NCBI GenBank assembly: GCA_964434105.1
Contig: CAYSTJ010000003.1
Coordinates: forward strand, 69,601 to 133,600
Direction of reading: 5' to 3'
DNA: 64,000 bases
From: CAYNST01 sp964434105
GTDB lineage: Bacteria > Pseudomonadota > Gammaproteobacteria > Pseudomonadales > Cellvibrionaceae
Positions within the stretch are counted from its first letter, which is position 1. Every line of letters starts with the position of its first letter. Position numbers and translations under genes: made by a program. Shown piece after piece: positions 1 to 8,868 of the stretch. The notes beneath the pieces were generated by a model. It was not told the DNA's origin. It searched no databases and saw only the letters and a program-made list of their open reading frames with translations.

Positions 1-1
1 A

Positions 2-1279
2 GGACGCATTGACACGAGCAGGCTGGGCTTTCGTGACGCACTGTTTTTCGCAACGACTGCCTGGGTGATATCGGGATTGCTCGGCGCGATACCGATTTTT
101 TTAATCACGGGGACATCGGTAACGAACAGCGTATTCGAATCTGTCAGCGGCATCACGACAACGGGCGCGACCGTACTTGCCGGGCTGGATGAAATGCCAC
201 CGACATTTTTAATGTACCGCCAATTTCTCCAGTGGTTGGGTGGGTTGGGTGTGGTCATTTTTGTTGTTGCCGTGTTACCCATGTTGAATGTGGGAGGCAT
301 GAAGCTGCTGAAGGCGGAAACACCCGGTCCCATTAAAGATGAAAAACTGTCACCACGAATAGCGAACACCACACACTATCTGCTACTTGTTTACCTGTCC
401 CTGACGTGCCTGTGTGCTGTCATTTATTATATTTGCGGGATGAGCGGATTTGATGCTGTCGCGCACGCGTTTACCACGGTTTCGACAGGCGGATTCTCCA
501 CTTACGATGCCAGCCTGGGCCATTTCAATAGCTACTGGATATTGTTGGGCGCGAACATTTTTATGCTGGCAGGGGCCATCAGCTTCGCCCTGCATTACAA
601 GGCATGGCACTTCAGAACATCCCGATTATATTGGAGCGATGAAGAAACGCGCTGGTTTATTCTCATCGTCGCGGCGCTGTCTCTGTTTATTATGCTTGTG
701 TTAATCAGCAACAGTCATTATGACAGCGCACTGGACACCCTGGTTTTTTCCTCATTCCATTTGGTCTCTTTCATTACCAGCACCGGCTTTGAGGCCGCCA
801 ATGTTACGGAATGGCCGTCAGTCGTCATGTTTCTGTTGGTATGCGCCGGATATTTGGGGGGCTGCGCCGGATCGACAGCCGGCGGAAATAAAATCATCCG
901 CAACATTTTATGCGTTCGCCTGGTGAACCTTGAGATAAAACGACTGATCCATCCAAAAGCCGTGTTCGTCGTCAAGTACCAGGGACGACCACTGGAAACC
1001 GACGTCATGAGCGCAACCGTCGCTTATATGACGGCGTCCGCCAGCATCACACTGCTGTTTACACTCGCACTGATAACGACTGGCCTGGACTTCTGGTCAG
1101 CATTTACTGCAGTCGCTGCGTGCATCAATGTTCTGGGGCCTGCCTTTGGAACGCTGGGAAGCAACTACCAGCCAGTTTCTGATGCCGGTAAATGGATACT
1201 GACTGTTGCGATGATAATGGGCCGTTTGGAATTCTTCACCATACTTGCACTTCTCTCGCCCAGCTTCTGGCGCCAATAG
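2..1279 (+). CDS. trkH: TrkH-family K+ uptake channel subunit, 5' truncated
   Basis: Pore-forming inner-membrane subunit of the Trk potassium uptake system, which works with the cytoplasmic NAD-binding TrkA subunit. The reading frame is open from the first bases, so the true start lies outside the window; the GTG at 65 is internal, because the upstream codons still read like TrkH (RLGFRDALFFATTAW). About 425 residues are present, against roughly 480 for a full TrkH. All four filter-like loops are visible: ITTTGATVL, TTVSTGGFS, FITSTGFEA and NVLGPAFGTLG. The many hydrophobic segments fit the repeated M1-P-M2 architecture. It ends 9 bp from the convergent SLC13-type gene. Family assignment is firm; the partner trkA is not in the window. 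Confidence 0.93.
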   Translation, partial: GRIDTSRLGFRDALFFATTAWVISGLLGAIPIFLITGTSVTNSVFESVSGITTTGATVLAGLDEMPPTFLMYRQFLQWLGGLGVVIFVVAVLPMLNVGGMKLLKAETPGPIKDEKLSPRIANTTHYLLLVYLSLTCLCAVIYYICGMSGFDAVAHAFTTVSTGGFSTYDASLGHFNSYWILLGANIFMLAGAISFALHYKAWHFRTSRLYWSDEETRWFILIVAALSLFIMLVLISNSHYDSALDTLVFSSFHLVSFITSTGFEAANVTEWPSVVMFLLVCAGYLGGCAGSTAGGNKIIRNILCVRLVNLEIKRLIHPKAVFVVKYQGRPLETDVMSATVAYMTASASITLLFTLALITTGLDFWSAFTAVAACINVLGPAFGTLGSNYQPVSDAGKWILTVAMIMGRLEFFTILALLSPSFWRQ

Positions 1280-1288
1280 CGGCACCGG

Positions 1289-3064
1289 CTATTTATGCAA
1301 CGGCCAGCCGAGTAACAGAATGGTCACAGTGACCATACCCATGCAAATATTCATCGGCAAACCGACCTTGATAAAATCTGTAAATCGGTAACCGCCGGGG
1401 CCGTAAACCATGAGGTTCGTCTGGTAGCCCAGCGGCGTCGCGAAACTGGAAGAGGCCGCCATCATAATGGCGAATACAAACGGCTCATTGTTCAAACCCG
1501 CCGCTGCGGTAAGGTTTAGCACGATAGGCAGCATAATAATCGCAGCCGCATTGTTGGTGACTACCTCAGTCAGGACTGACACCGTCAAGTAGACCAAAAT
1601 CAACATAAGCCAGGCATGGCCGCCGCTCAGGCTGACTATATTCTCGGCCAGGAATGCCGACACGCCCGTTTTCTGCAAGGCTACACCCAGCGAGAATGAT
1701 GCGCCGATGGTCACGAGTACATTAAGATCCAGACTTTTTTCTGCCTGACTCAGTGAGCAGCAACCGGTGGCAATCATAAGCGCAGCACCGATCAACGCCG
1801 CGTTCAACATACTGATAAGCCCCAATCCGGCGGCACCAACAATAATAATCAAAATAATCCAGGACAGGTAGGCACGGTCGTGGCGGGGCGGTTCAGAATC
1901 CAGGTCGCTGATCAGCAAAAAGTCTTTATTGTACCGTTGACGACTGACAAAGGCGGGGCGGGCTTCGAGTAACAGCGTGTCTCCGGCAGCCAGCCTTATG
2001 GTGCCGAGGTTGCCCTTCACTCGCTCGCCATTCCGCGCCACAGCGAGGACGGCAGCACCATAACGATCGCGAAAGCGCGCATCACGAATCGCGTGACCCA
2101 CAGCGTCGCAGTGCGGCGACACCACCGCCTCTACCAATCGACGCTCGGAGTGTGCCGTTGCCAACGTCATTTCCCCGCTGACCTGTTCCGACGGCAAAAC
2201 ACCGTTAATGCGTAATAAGTCGGAGATAGCTTCAGTGTCGCCGGCAAACACCAATCGGTCTCCCCCTTTAAGCACCTCCTCTGAGGACACTGCCGTTACA
2301 ATATTGCCTTCCCGTTCAATCTCGATCAGATAGACCCTTTTCAGGTTACGCAGACCGGCCGCGACAACCGTTTTGCCAACGAGAGGGCCATTCGGATCGA
2401 CCAATAATTCGAGCGTAAATTCACGCAGGTTGGCGAAAACCTGACTCTGCTTCCGATCGGGTAGCCATTTCGGAAAGAATATCAGCATAAAAGTCACCCC
2501 GAAAATCGCAGCAGGGAGGCCCACCGCCGTGATAGAAAACAGGGAGAAGCCGGACTCACCGGTAATTGATTGATACTGACCATTGACAACCAGATTGGTG
2601 CTGGTCCCGATCATGGTGAGAGTCCCGCCGAGAATGGCGCTATAACTCAAAGGGATCATCAATTTGGAGGGTGATATATTGATTTTACGCGACCAGGCGT
2701 GAATTCCCGGGATCATGGTGGCAACGACAGGGGTGTTATTGAGAAACCCACTCAGCAGCATAACTGGCGAAAAAATCCTCACCAACGCTCCGCGAACGGA
2801 CCTGGGTTGCCCCAACGCTTTGTTTACAAGCAGGTCTATGCCGCCCGATGCGTGAATACCTGCTGCAACAATAAACATGGCAGCAACCGTAACCAACCCT
2901 TCATTGGCGAATCCACCCAGGGCTTCGCTTGCTGTCAGCACGCCCGTGACGCTGAGTAAGGTCAGAACGCCCATCATAACCAGATGCGGGCTGACCCTTG
3001 TGGTCACCAGGGTTGCCAGAGCCCCAAATGTCAGCAACAACGAAAACCAGCCTTGCCACGCCAT
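1289..3064 (-). CDS. SLC13/DASS-type permease with two RCK_C (TrkA_C) domains
   Basis: Predicted inner-membrane anion symporter (dicarboxylate, citrate or sulfate class), 591 residues. About five hydrophobic segments fill residues 1-200, including a GFLNNTPVVA motif. Two RCK_C-like cytoplasmic domains follow at about 212-295 and 305-375; both carry the typical GDRLVFAG or GDTLLLEA strand. A second membrane block has the paired TEVVTNNAAAIIMLP motif of the DASS/CitT superfamily. This permease-RCK-permease layout is that of proteins usually labelled SLC13 family permease; the substrate cannot be read from sequence. The start at 3064 leaves a 270-bp upstream gap holding the terminator of the GH5 gene, so it is probably transcribed on its own. 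Confidence 0.88.
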   Translation of the reverse strand: MAWQGWFSLLLTFGALATLVTTRVSPHLVMMGVLTLLSVTGVLTASEALGGFANEGLVTVAAMFIVAAGIHASGGIDLLVNKALGQPRSVRGALVRIFSPVMLLSGFLNNTPVVATMIPGIHAWSRKINISPSKLMIPLSYSAILGGTLTMIGTSTNLVVNGQYQSITGESGFSLFSITAVGLPAAIFGVTFMLIFFPKWLPDRKQSQVFANLREFTLELLVDPNGPLVGKTVVAAGLRNLKRVYLIEIEREGNIVTAVSSEEVLKGGDRLVFAGDTEAISDLLRINGVLPSEQVSGEMTLATAHSERRLVEAVVSPHCDAVGHAIRDARFRDRYGAAVLAVARNGERVKGNLGTIRLAAGDTLLLEARPAFVSRQRYNKDFLLISDLDSEPPRHDRAYLSWIILIIIVGAAGLGLISMLNAALIGAALMIATGCCSLSQAEKSLDLNVLVTIGASFSLGVALQKTGVSAFLAENIVSLSGGHAWLMLILVYLTVSVLTEVVTNNAAAIIMLPIVLNLTAAAGLNNEPFVFAIMMAASSSFATPLGYQTNLMVYGPGGYRFTDFIKVGLPMNICMGMVTVTILLLGWPLHK

Positions 3065-3241
3065 ACGTTATCCTTAAGAAAATAAGGCGCATAGAGTAGA
3101 ACCTTTTTGCACAATAAAAAAGATCCGAAAAGTTATGAGCTAATAACCGTTGAACAGGTACTCGTAATTAATTGACAAAACGGGTCGACAACCCAGGAGG
3201 AGGGCGCCTCAGCCTGGGGCATACCGCTGTATTCTGAGCTC

Positions 3242-3275
3242 AAAAAAAACCGGGATCGACTCGCGTCGACCCCGG
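3242..3275 (-). terminator. Rho-independent terminator after the GH5 gene
   Basis: Read on the minus strand, an 11-bp GC-rich stem (CCGGGGTCGAC with GTCGATCCCGG, one G-T pair) closes a GCGA loop and is followed at once by eight T residues. It lies about 60 bp beyond the stop codon of the GH5 gene and separates it from the SLC13-type gene. Confidence 0.9.
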
Positions 3276-3337
3276 CTGGTGTTGCTTCATGTATCGCCCG
3301 TTCGGATATTATCCGTCAGGACGCAAGGGGAGTTATA

Positions 3338-4963
3338 TTAAATACCCCAGAGACGCTTCAACAATGAAGTTTTTCTGGTATCCATTTCACCCCACTCACC
3401 CCAGGCTTCTTCGTTGGTGTCGGGTGCATATGGCGTAGTATAGATACCGCCGGTATCCCCGGATTCAGGGTTGATTGACCAGTAGCAGGCGAATATATTT
3501 TTCTCGATCATATAATCGACAAAATGATTTTGCCATTCTTCGTCAATACCGGGTGAGATGTGGCTCCACATTTCCTGCTCTGCTGCACGGGTGTTGTTGG
3601 GCCAGTCCATGTTTCCGCCGAACTCACCGACGATCATGGGGTGGTTGTACTCACCATCGCGGAGGTAGCCGAAGTGCTCATCCCAGCCTGCTCTCATCAA
3701 CTCGACAGTACTGGCACTGAATTCAATCTGGCAATCCGCATTACCGGCTTCATCGCCTTCCAGGCCTTCACAGCCAGTCAGGAAGTGATTCTGTACGAAC
3801 ACCGACGGACCATAGGTGTGCGGAGAAATTACCAGTCGCTCATGAGGAATGTCGAGCGGCCGACCGTTAGTGCCATCGCCTGCGTATCCCCAAAAGTTCT
3901 CACCCCAGTTTGGGTTGGTCGCTGAATCGCCATGTGGGATTTCTACGCCTTCAGAAGTCAAGGAACCTATACCTTCAACCAGAATCAACACGTCAGAGTT
4001 GACGGAATCAATGGCCTCAAACGCTCTCTCGGACAGCGTGGCCCACTCATCCCAGGTGTAATCCCACGGTTCGTTAAAAATATCGATACCCAGGATGTTG
4101 TCTACGCCGAGCTCTGCATTAAATCCAGCGATCTGCCGCAGATTATCCAGCCAGGCGGCCTCATTATAAGGCTGGTCATTGGTGGCACCGCCGCCACACG
4201 ACCATTGGCTGCGAGTAAACTCATAACCTTCACGATCCTGATCAGCATAGGGTGGGTTGGCATCCAGTCGGCCTGCGCGCCAGCCGAGATAGTTAGAGCA
4301 GGAATGAATGTCGATGATCAAATCGATATCATTCTGGTCAGCCAGCTGGATAAAATTCTTCAATGCATCCAGGGCATCACCGCTGTCCTGGCCAAGCTCT
4401 GCACGAACAGACTCGTGGTTTTTCAGCGCACCGCCGTCCTGTGCAGCACCCATACCCTGCTCATTACCAGCTTCAAGTGTTTGCGGTGCGATAGGCAGAC
4501 GGACTACGTTAATGCCCAGATCCTTGATTTCGTCAAAAGTCTGCTGAACGGTTCGGCCGCTGCCTTCACCGCCATTTGCCCACCACATATTACCGACGTA
4601 CAGCTCCAGTGGCGCACCGTCCGCATTGTTATCGGCATCCTTCGGCTCGTGTTGACCTTCCAGACCAAACCAGTTGCCGCAACGAACCGGCAGGGGAGAA
4701 CCGTTTTTGGTGATCTCGCCAGCTGAGTTAACCCGGAACATACCCTCAGTAACAGGCGTAGGTGTCGGTGTCGGTGTCGGTGTCGGCGTAGGCGTTGGCG
4801 TAGGGGTTGGCGTCGGAGCAGGGGTTGGCGTCGGAGCAGGGGTTGGCGTCGGAGTCGGCGTTGGACCATCACCACCACATGCAACCAAGCTAAACGCTAT
4901 TATACTGGCACTGGCCAGTTTAATCGGCATTGGCCATGAAGTTGGCTTTTTAAATGAGGACAT
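3338..4963 (-). CDS. Lipoprotein glycoside hydrolase family 5 (endoglucanase-like)
   Basis: Secreted, probably outer-membrane-anchored beta-glycanase acting on cellulose or a related beta-glucan/mannan. Residues 1-29 form a lipoprotein signal ending in the lipobox LVAC (Cys29). Residues about 34-70 are a Pro-Thr linker with a few Ala. A GH5-like TIM barrel follows from about residue 75 to 541. Typical GH5 landmarks are VVRLPIAP, IIDIHS, the acid/base Glu298 in IFNEPW, the PHTYGPS strand and the nucleophile Glu447 in VGEFGGN. No carbohydrate-binding module is seen; the linker simply spaces the catalytic domain from the membrane. The start is supported by AAGGAA about 9 bases upstream. A strong terminator follows. 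The GH5 subfamily, and hence the exact substrate, is not resolved. Confidence 0.9.
   Translation of the reverse strand: MSSFKKPTSWPMPIKLASASIIAFSLVACGGDGPTPTPTPTPAPTPTPAPTPTPTPTPTPTPTPTPTPTPVTEGMFRVNSAGEITKNGSPLPVRCGNWFGLEGQHEPKDADNNADGAPLELYVGNMWWANGGEGSGRTVQQTFDEIKDLGINVVRLPIAPQTLEAGNEQGMGAAQDGGALKNHESVRAELGQDSGDALDALKNFIQLADQNDIDLIIDIHSCSNYLGWRAGRLDANPPYADQDREGYEFTRSQWSCGGGATNDQPYNEAAWLDNLRQIAGFNAELGVDNILGIDIFNEPWDYTWDEWATLSERAFEAIDSVNSDVLILVEGIGSLTSEGVEIPHGDSATNPNWGENFWGYAGDGTNGRPLDIPHERLVISPHTYGPSVFVQNHFLTGCEGLEGDEAGNADCQIEFSASTVELMRAGWDEHFGYLRDGEYNHPMIVGEFGGNMDWPNNTRAAEQEMWSHISPGIDEEWQNHFVDYMIEKNIFACYWSINPESGDTGGIYTTPYAPDTNEEAWGEWGEMDTRKTSLLKRLWGI
4750..4866. repeat. Hexanucleotide tandem repeat encoding the Pro-Thr linker
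   Basis: Degenerate GGTGTC/GGCGTA/GGCGTT units run head to tail inside the GH5 gene and encode alternating Pro-Thr, with Ala interruptions where GGAGCA units occur. The third-base variation shows this is not a freshly slipped array, but the central part (four GGTGTC units near 4762-4785) is near-perfect and could change in length by replication slippage without shifting the frame. Confidence 0.85.
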
Positions 4964-5695
4964 AGGACTTATTCCTTCGTTGAGTCTTTAGGACTATTGG
5001 TTGAAATACCTTATTATTGTTAGCCGCAACACGATGCAATCTGTGCAGCATTCAGAAGCAGTTAACTTCACGAAATACCTTACAGTAATTCAGCAAGTGG
5101 AGAAGCCACGCAATTCTCAATCCTGAGGAATAGCTCCTTTTTATAAGGGGCCCATTGTAGCCCAGCGTTCTCAAAGGAGTGCACTAGACAGATTTTGTAT
5201 TTTTTAACTGTTTCTCATTAACAAGCCGGCAAATGGAACCGGTGTGAACTGGTCGACCCATTCTTCGTATAATTACCGGCTTCTCTGCAAATTAATAAAG
5301 CTTATTTTTGTAGGTCCTGTCTGTCCATTGTTGTAGTCCCGCCGTACGTTTTTTGCCCGCCCGCGCCCGCGCTCAGTGCGTCAGGCTTTAACCATTATTT
5401 GGCCGGCGGCAAGCAATAGGGTTGCGAACACAAAAAATTCAAACATCGACGATGATCAAATTATGGACAGCAAATGCTTGCGTGTTCTGAAGCAGGGGGA
5501 CGGTATCGCTGTTTATACCCATGGCTTTATAGCCTCGTCTTTTGAGGCTATTTTTTTGAGGCTGAGGCTATAGCTTTAAGTCTATAGTTCTGAGTACTCT
5601 TATTATGCGAAACGCCGTGTGCGCTATAGACGCCTGTCTGAAAGGCCTGAAACACGGTAGAATATCACATCAGTCAATATCACGCCGAGTCCGTC
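4964..5695. other. Intergenic region between GH5 and VIT-family genes
   Basis: A 732-bp divergent intergenic stretch with no convincing gene. It must hold the promoter of the GH5 gene (minus strand) and of the VIT-family gene (plus strand). The only strong structure is a terminator-like hairpin at 5529-5557. Short open frames here (for example 5376-5573) lack a ribosome site and recognisable content. Confidence 0.6.
5529..5557 (+). terminator. Rho-independent terminator-like hairpin without an assigned upstream gene
   Basis: ATAGCCTC (5529-5536) pairs perfectly with GAGGCTAT (5544-5551) around a 7-base loop and runs into a T tract ending at 5557. Another GAGGCTGAGGCTATAG copy follows directly. 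No plus-strand gene lies upstream within this window except the divergent GH5 gene, so it may end a small untranslated RNA or a leader transcript of the VIT gene. Confidence 0.65.
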
Positions 5696-6412
5696 ATGAC
5701 CTCAACCCCAACTCACGTCCATGCCGAGCCTCATAAAACTAACCGTTCAGGCTGGCTCCGTGCCGCAGTTATGGGCGCAAACGATGGTATTGTATCGACG
5801 GCCAGTCTGATCATCGGTGTGGCTGCCGCGGGTACCAGTCATAACGAAATCCTTCTCGCAGGCGTAGCCGGTCTTGTTGCAGGCGCCCTGTCGATGGCGG
5901 CTGGCGAGTATGTCTCCGTAAGCTCTCAAGCCGACATCGAAAAGGCGGATCTGGCGCTGGAACAGAAATCGCTCGACGAAAACCATGAATCCGAAATCAA
6001 TGAGCTGGCTGAAATATATGAATCGCGCGGACTTGAGCCTGGGTTAGCGCGTACCGTGGCAGTCAAGCTCATGGCGCATGACGCGCTCGGCGCACACGCA
6101 CGTGACGAGATCGGAATTTCGGAGATCACCCGCGCCCGACCGGTTCAGGCGGCGACATCGTCTGCGTTGGCGTTTACACTCGGCGCCGGACTCCCGCTAT
6201 TGGCCACCTGGCTGTTTCCTTTACAATTGATCATTACAGCCGTGGCGACGTTTTCCCTGCTCTTTCTGGCGCTGCTGGGTGCCACCGCGGCCCGTACAGG
6301 TGGCGCGTCCATTATAAAGGGCGCACTGCGAGTGACCTTCTGGGGCGCGCTTGCCATGCTCCTGACAGGTTTAACCGGCGTCTTTTTTGACATGATGACT
6401 GCCAGTTCCTGA
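5696..6412 (+). CDS. VIT1/CCC1-family membrane transporter (iron/manganese)
   Basis: Predicted inner-membrane divalent metal transporter of the VIT/CCC1 (Ccc1-like) family, 238 residues, a usual length for bacterial members. Diagnostic segments are the first helix with MGANDGIVSTASLIIGVAAA, then AGALSMAAGEYVSVSSQAD at the end of helix 2, followed by a charged cytoplasmic segment with Glu-rich helices (about residues 80-145) where the eukaryotic homologues bind metal, and three C-terminal membrane helices. Direction of transport and metal cannot be read from sequence; iron or manganese detoxification is known for the family. The ribosome site is weak. It lies just upstream of, and in the same direction as, the recombinase gene, with a 90-bp gap. 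Confidence 0.88.
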   Translation: MTSTPTHVHAEPHKTNRSGWLRAAVMGANDGIVSTASLIIGVAAAGTSHNEILLAGVAGLVAGALSMAAGEYVSVSSQADIEKADLALEQKSLDENHESEINELAEIYESRGLEPGLARTVAVKLMAHDALGAHARDEIGISEITRARPVQAATSSALAFTLGAGLPLLATWLFPLQLIITAVATFSLLFLALLGATAARTGGASIIKGALRVTFWGALAMLLTGLTGVFFDMMTASS

Positions 6413-6502
6413 AGCCGGTTTATAGTCATGCCGGGCTTACGCCGTTTCGGCAGATTGCATTACACGGGCGCGCATACTCAAAACAAAGGTGACTCCTGTC
6501 CT

Positions 6503-7801
6503 ATGTCGATACCACAACCCATACTGGACATCTCCACCGGCTTTGCGCGGTTTATGGTACAACCGCCCCACTTCGAGCCCGGGCATAATTTCACCAATGA
6601 AATTGGCAATATCGATGCAGAAAACGACTGGGAGGCCATGCTTGCCTTTCTGAATGAATACCGTTATTCGGAAAAGACCTTCCGGTCGTATGCCACGGAG
6701 CTGGAAAGACTGTGTTTGTGGCTAATCCATGTTCACAAGGTCCCCCTGTCCGGCCTCAAACGGACGGATCTGGCCGCCTATTACGAATTTGTGGCATCCC
6801 CACCGCCGGCCTGGTGCGGCCCATCGGCCAAGAAATTCAGGAAAGACGGCACGGTCAATCCAGCCTGGCGGCCGTTCAAGCTGGAACCCGACGGCACCGC
6901 CGGACTCGCGCCCGGCAGTGTTCAGCGTCTTCAGAAAATACTGCGATCGATGTTTACCTATTTTGTGGACGAAGGCTTTCTGCTGGGTAATCCTGCGACT
7001 GCACGTCGAACCAAAGGTCAGCGGTCAGGCAAAGCATCGAGAATCGTAGAGCGTTTTTTGCAGCCCCACGAAGCCGCATTTGTCGAACAGCTTTTACAGC
7101 AGGAAATAATCAGGGCCCAGCAAAGTGGCAACAAAGAACGTTATTTTCGTTCGTTGCGACGGCATTATATTTATGAACTTTTTCTGCATACCGGGCTGCG
7201 CATCTCCGAACCGGTTAAATATACAATGGGAGACATCCAGGTGCGCGGCACCGGTGAGAAAAAAACGCTGTCTTTGGAGATCAGCGGAAAAGGCAATATC
7301 GATGGAGAAACACGAACGGTGGTACTTGGTGAAGCCTTTATCAATATACTTAAGACCTACCGGATCGCGTTGAACGCTGCGATCGACGACAAGCGCTGGA
7401 CGGCGCTGGACCCCCTGCCCGCTTTCAATGAGCCAACACCGCTTATACCGGATATGTCCGGGCTTCGCGCCATCGGCGAACGTCAATTGAGTTCGATATT
7501 TGGTGAGATCCGTGAAATCTGCCTCGAAGCCCTCGATGGATTGCTGCAAAAATCCCAAGACCCCGAGCAAACCAACGACCTGAAACGTATGCGATCAACT
7601 CTGGCCGTGTTTACCTGCCATTGGATGCGTCATACCCATGCCACCTATTTTCTGGCATTATCCGGGGATCTGCGGGCTACACAGGATCGTCTGGGGCATG
7701 CAGACCTGTCGACTACCCAAATATATGTACACGTGCTGGACAAATCCAGGGAACAGGCTGCGAATAAATTCGACCCTTCGAAAATGTCCGATTTGATCTG
7801 A
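6503..7801 (+). CDS. Tyrosine-type site-specific recombinase/integrase
   Basis: DNA recombinase of the lambda-integrase/Xer superfamily, 432 residues from the ATG at 6503 (AAAGGTGA lies upstream; an in-frame ATG at 6428 is less likely). A SAM-like core-binding domain spans about residues 45-170 (YSEKTFRSYATELERLCLWL). The catalytic domain shows Arg233 in HTGLRISE, His373 and Arg376 in HWMRHTH, His399 in LGHADLSTTQ and the nucleophile Tyr408. The set is complete, so the enzyme is probably active. It is longer than XerC/XerD (about 300 residues) because of insertions in the core-binding and catalytic domains. It is convergent with the Tus-like gene, 14 bp away. No cognate attachment site is certain; a 15-bp direct repeat at 8753 and 9124 is one candidate. 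Confidence 0.9.
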   Translation: MSIPQPILDISTGFARFMVQPPHFEPGHNFTNEIGNIDAENDWEAMLAFLNEYRYSEKTFRSYATELERLCLWLIHVHKVPLSGLKRTDLAAYYEFVASPPPAWCGPSAKKFRKDGTVNPAWRPFKLEPDGTAGLAPGSVQRLQKILRSMFTYFVDEGFLLGNPATARRTKGQRSGKASRIVERFLQPHEAAFVEQLLQQEIIRAQQSGNKERYFRSLRRHYIYELFLHTGLRISEPVKYTMGDIQVRGTGEKKTLSLEISGKGNIDGETRTVVLGEAFINILKTYRIALNAAIDDKRWTALDPLPAFNEPTPLIPDMSGLRAIGERQLSSIFGEIREICLEALDGLLQKSQDPEQTNDLKRMRSTLAVFTCHWMRHTHATYFLALSGDLRATQDRLGHADLSTTQIYVHVLDKSREQAANKFDPSKMSDLI

Positions 7802-7815
7802 CCGGTGTTTGCATC

Positions 7816-8691
7816 TCAAGATCTGACATCAATATAACGATAGAGATTAAGCGCGGGGATATAGGCCAGTTTCTGTATTGCCACGTCGGAACGCTCAAGC
7901 CGAAGTGGAGACTCACCCGGATCATCACGCCATATCACGTGCTTTGGCAAGTTCAGATCCTGCGACAGGAGAATTCCACTCACATTAATCGCCTTGCGTT
8001 TTCGGATGCCCTCCTCCCAAAAAACGATATTGGCGCGCAGTGTGTTCGGTAAGGATTTCTTCATGGCCAGCTTTTCACCGGGTTTAAGCTGACTCAGCGC
8101 ATGCAACACAGCACTGCGGGTGGCGGGAACAGGTAAAGCGTTGGCCATGGCTTCGGCTTCCACGAGTTCTATCAGCTTGATCGATGAATGCCGAGTGGCC
8201 CACGTCCATGAAATGGACTCAAGTTTTGGTGGCAACACCCGAATATGCGCATAGCACCGCAACAAATCAAGACGGTGCAAGTGCAGACGCGATAACGCGC
8301 GCTCCAGCGCCTCTGTACGTCTGCCCTCTCTGTGAAGTGCTCTGTCCACGAGTTTATCAATCGCCGTCTTTTTACTGCCTCCCAGCTCTCTGACCGTGGC
8401 GACTGCCTGCTGAAACTGATCCTTTACATGGTTCAGTCTCGCCACGGCATCAACCGTATCTGCCGTAGCGCAAACAAGCCCCGCCAGTTGTTCCTCTTCA
8501 TTTTCGTCAAGATAGAAATTGCGCGTCATGGCCGGTATTGCGTGAGAGCGAGCCTGTATTGAATCACCGTGAAAACCGGGCAGGAAACAAGGCAAATTTT
8601 TATCGGCAAGGATAGCGCTTCTAAACTCCGCCTGGGAATCCTGTAAAGCATCGTAGGCGCGCATTAAATCAATGACTGCTTCGCTGAACAT
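7816..8691 (-). CDS. Tus-like DNA replication terminus site-binding protein
   Basis: Predicted replication-fork barrier protein: Tus binds Ter sites asymmetrically and blocks DnaB from one side. 291 residues from the ATG at 8691, chosen because AGGGG sits 8 bases upstream; E. coli Tus has 309. By eye, the middle and C-terminal parts follow Tus: LRCYAHIRVL...ISWTWATRHSSIKLI against LNAYRTLTVL...LRFGWANKHIIKNLH, then LKPGEKLAMKKSL..ANIVFWEEG against LPQNAKLKIKRPV..ARVWYKGD, and the end IPALNLYRYID against IPRLHLYVAD. The N-terminal third is poorly conserved. The match is remote and made from memory, so the family call is probable, not certain. It is convergent with a tyrosine recombinase. Its Ter sites, if any, are unknown. 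Confidence 0.68.
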   Translation of the reverse strand: MFSEAVIDLMRAYDALQDSQAEFRSAILADKNLPCFLPGFHGDSIQARSHAIPAMTRNFYLDENEEEQLAGLVCATADTVDAVARLNHVKDQFQQAVATVRELGGSKKTAIDKLVDRALHREGRRTEALERALSRLHLHRLDLLRCYAHIRVLPPKLESISWTWATRHSSIKLIELVEAEAMANALPVPATRSAVLHALSQLKPGEKLAMKKSLPNTLRANIVFWEEGIRKRKAINVSGILLSQDLNLPKHVIWRDDPGESPLRLERSDVAIQKLAYIPALNLYRYIDVRS

Positions 8692-8752
8692 ACTGAATAC
8701 CCCTGCCATCACTTTTGGTAGCCGGATTAGGGCTATGTAAATTTTAGCGTGT

Positions 8753-8767
8753 TCGGGGATGGTATAT
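8753..8767 (+). repeat. 15-bp direct repeat, copy 1
   Basis: TCGGGGATGGTATAT, followed by TAT. It sits 62 bp upstream of the chosen start of the Tus-like gene. An identical 15-mer lies 371 bp to the right in the same orientation. The 3' half is AT-rich and contains a -10-like hexamer. It could be a promoter element, a protein-binding (Ter-like) site or a recombination core; the sequence does not decide. Confidence 0.6.
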
Positions 8768-8868
8768 TATTTTATGGAAGACAGCTATGCCTATAACGGA
8801 AAGCCTCCCAACGTTACAGAAACACCTGGCCGTAATTGCAATTTACTGCGACTTGTGTCTGGAATCAT

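Noticed and set aside
4674..4991. Gly-Val repeat protein on the plus strand opposite the GH5 linker
   Set aside because: It is the reverse-strand shadow of the Pro-Thr repeat.
8745..8775. dif-like sequence around repeat copy 1 (TATATTATTTTAT)
   Set aside because: The XerD arm differs from the conserved TTATGTTAA core and the XerC arm does not match; resemblance is only AT-richness.
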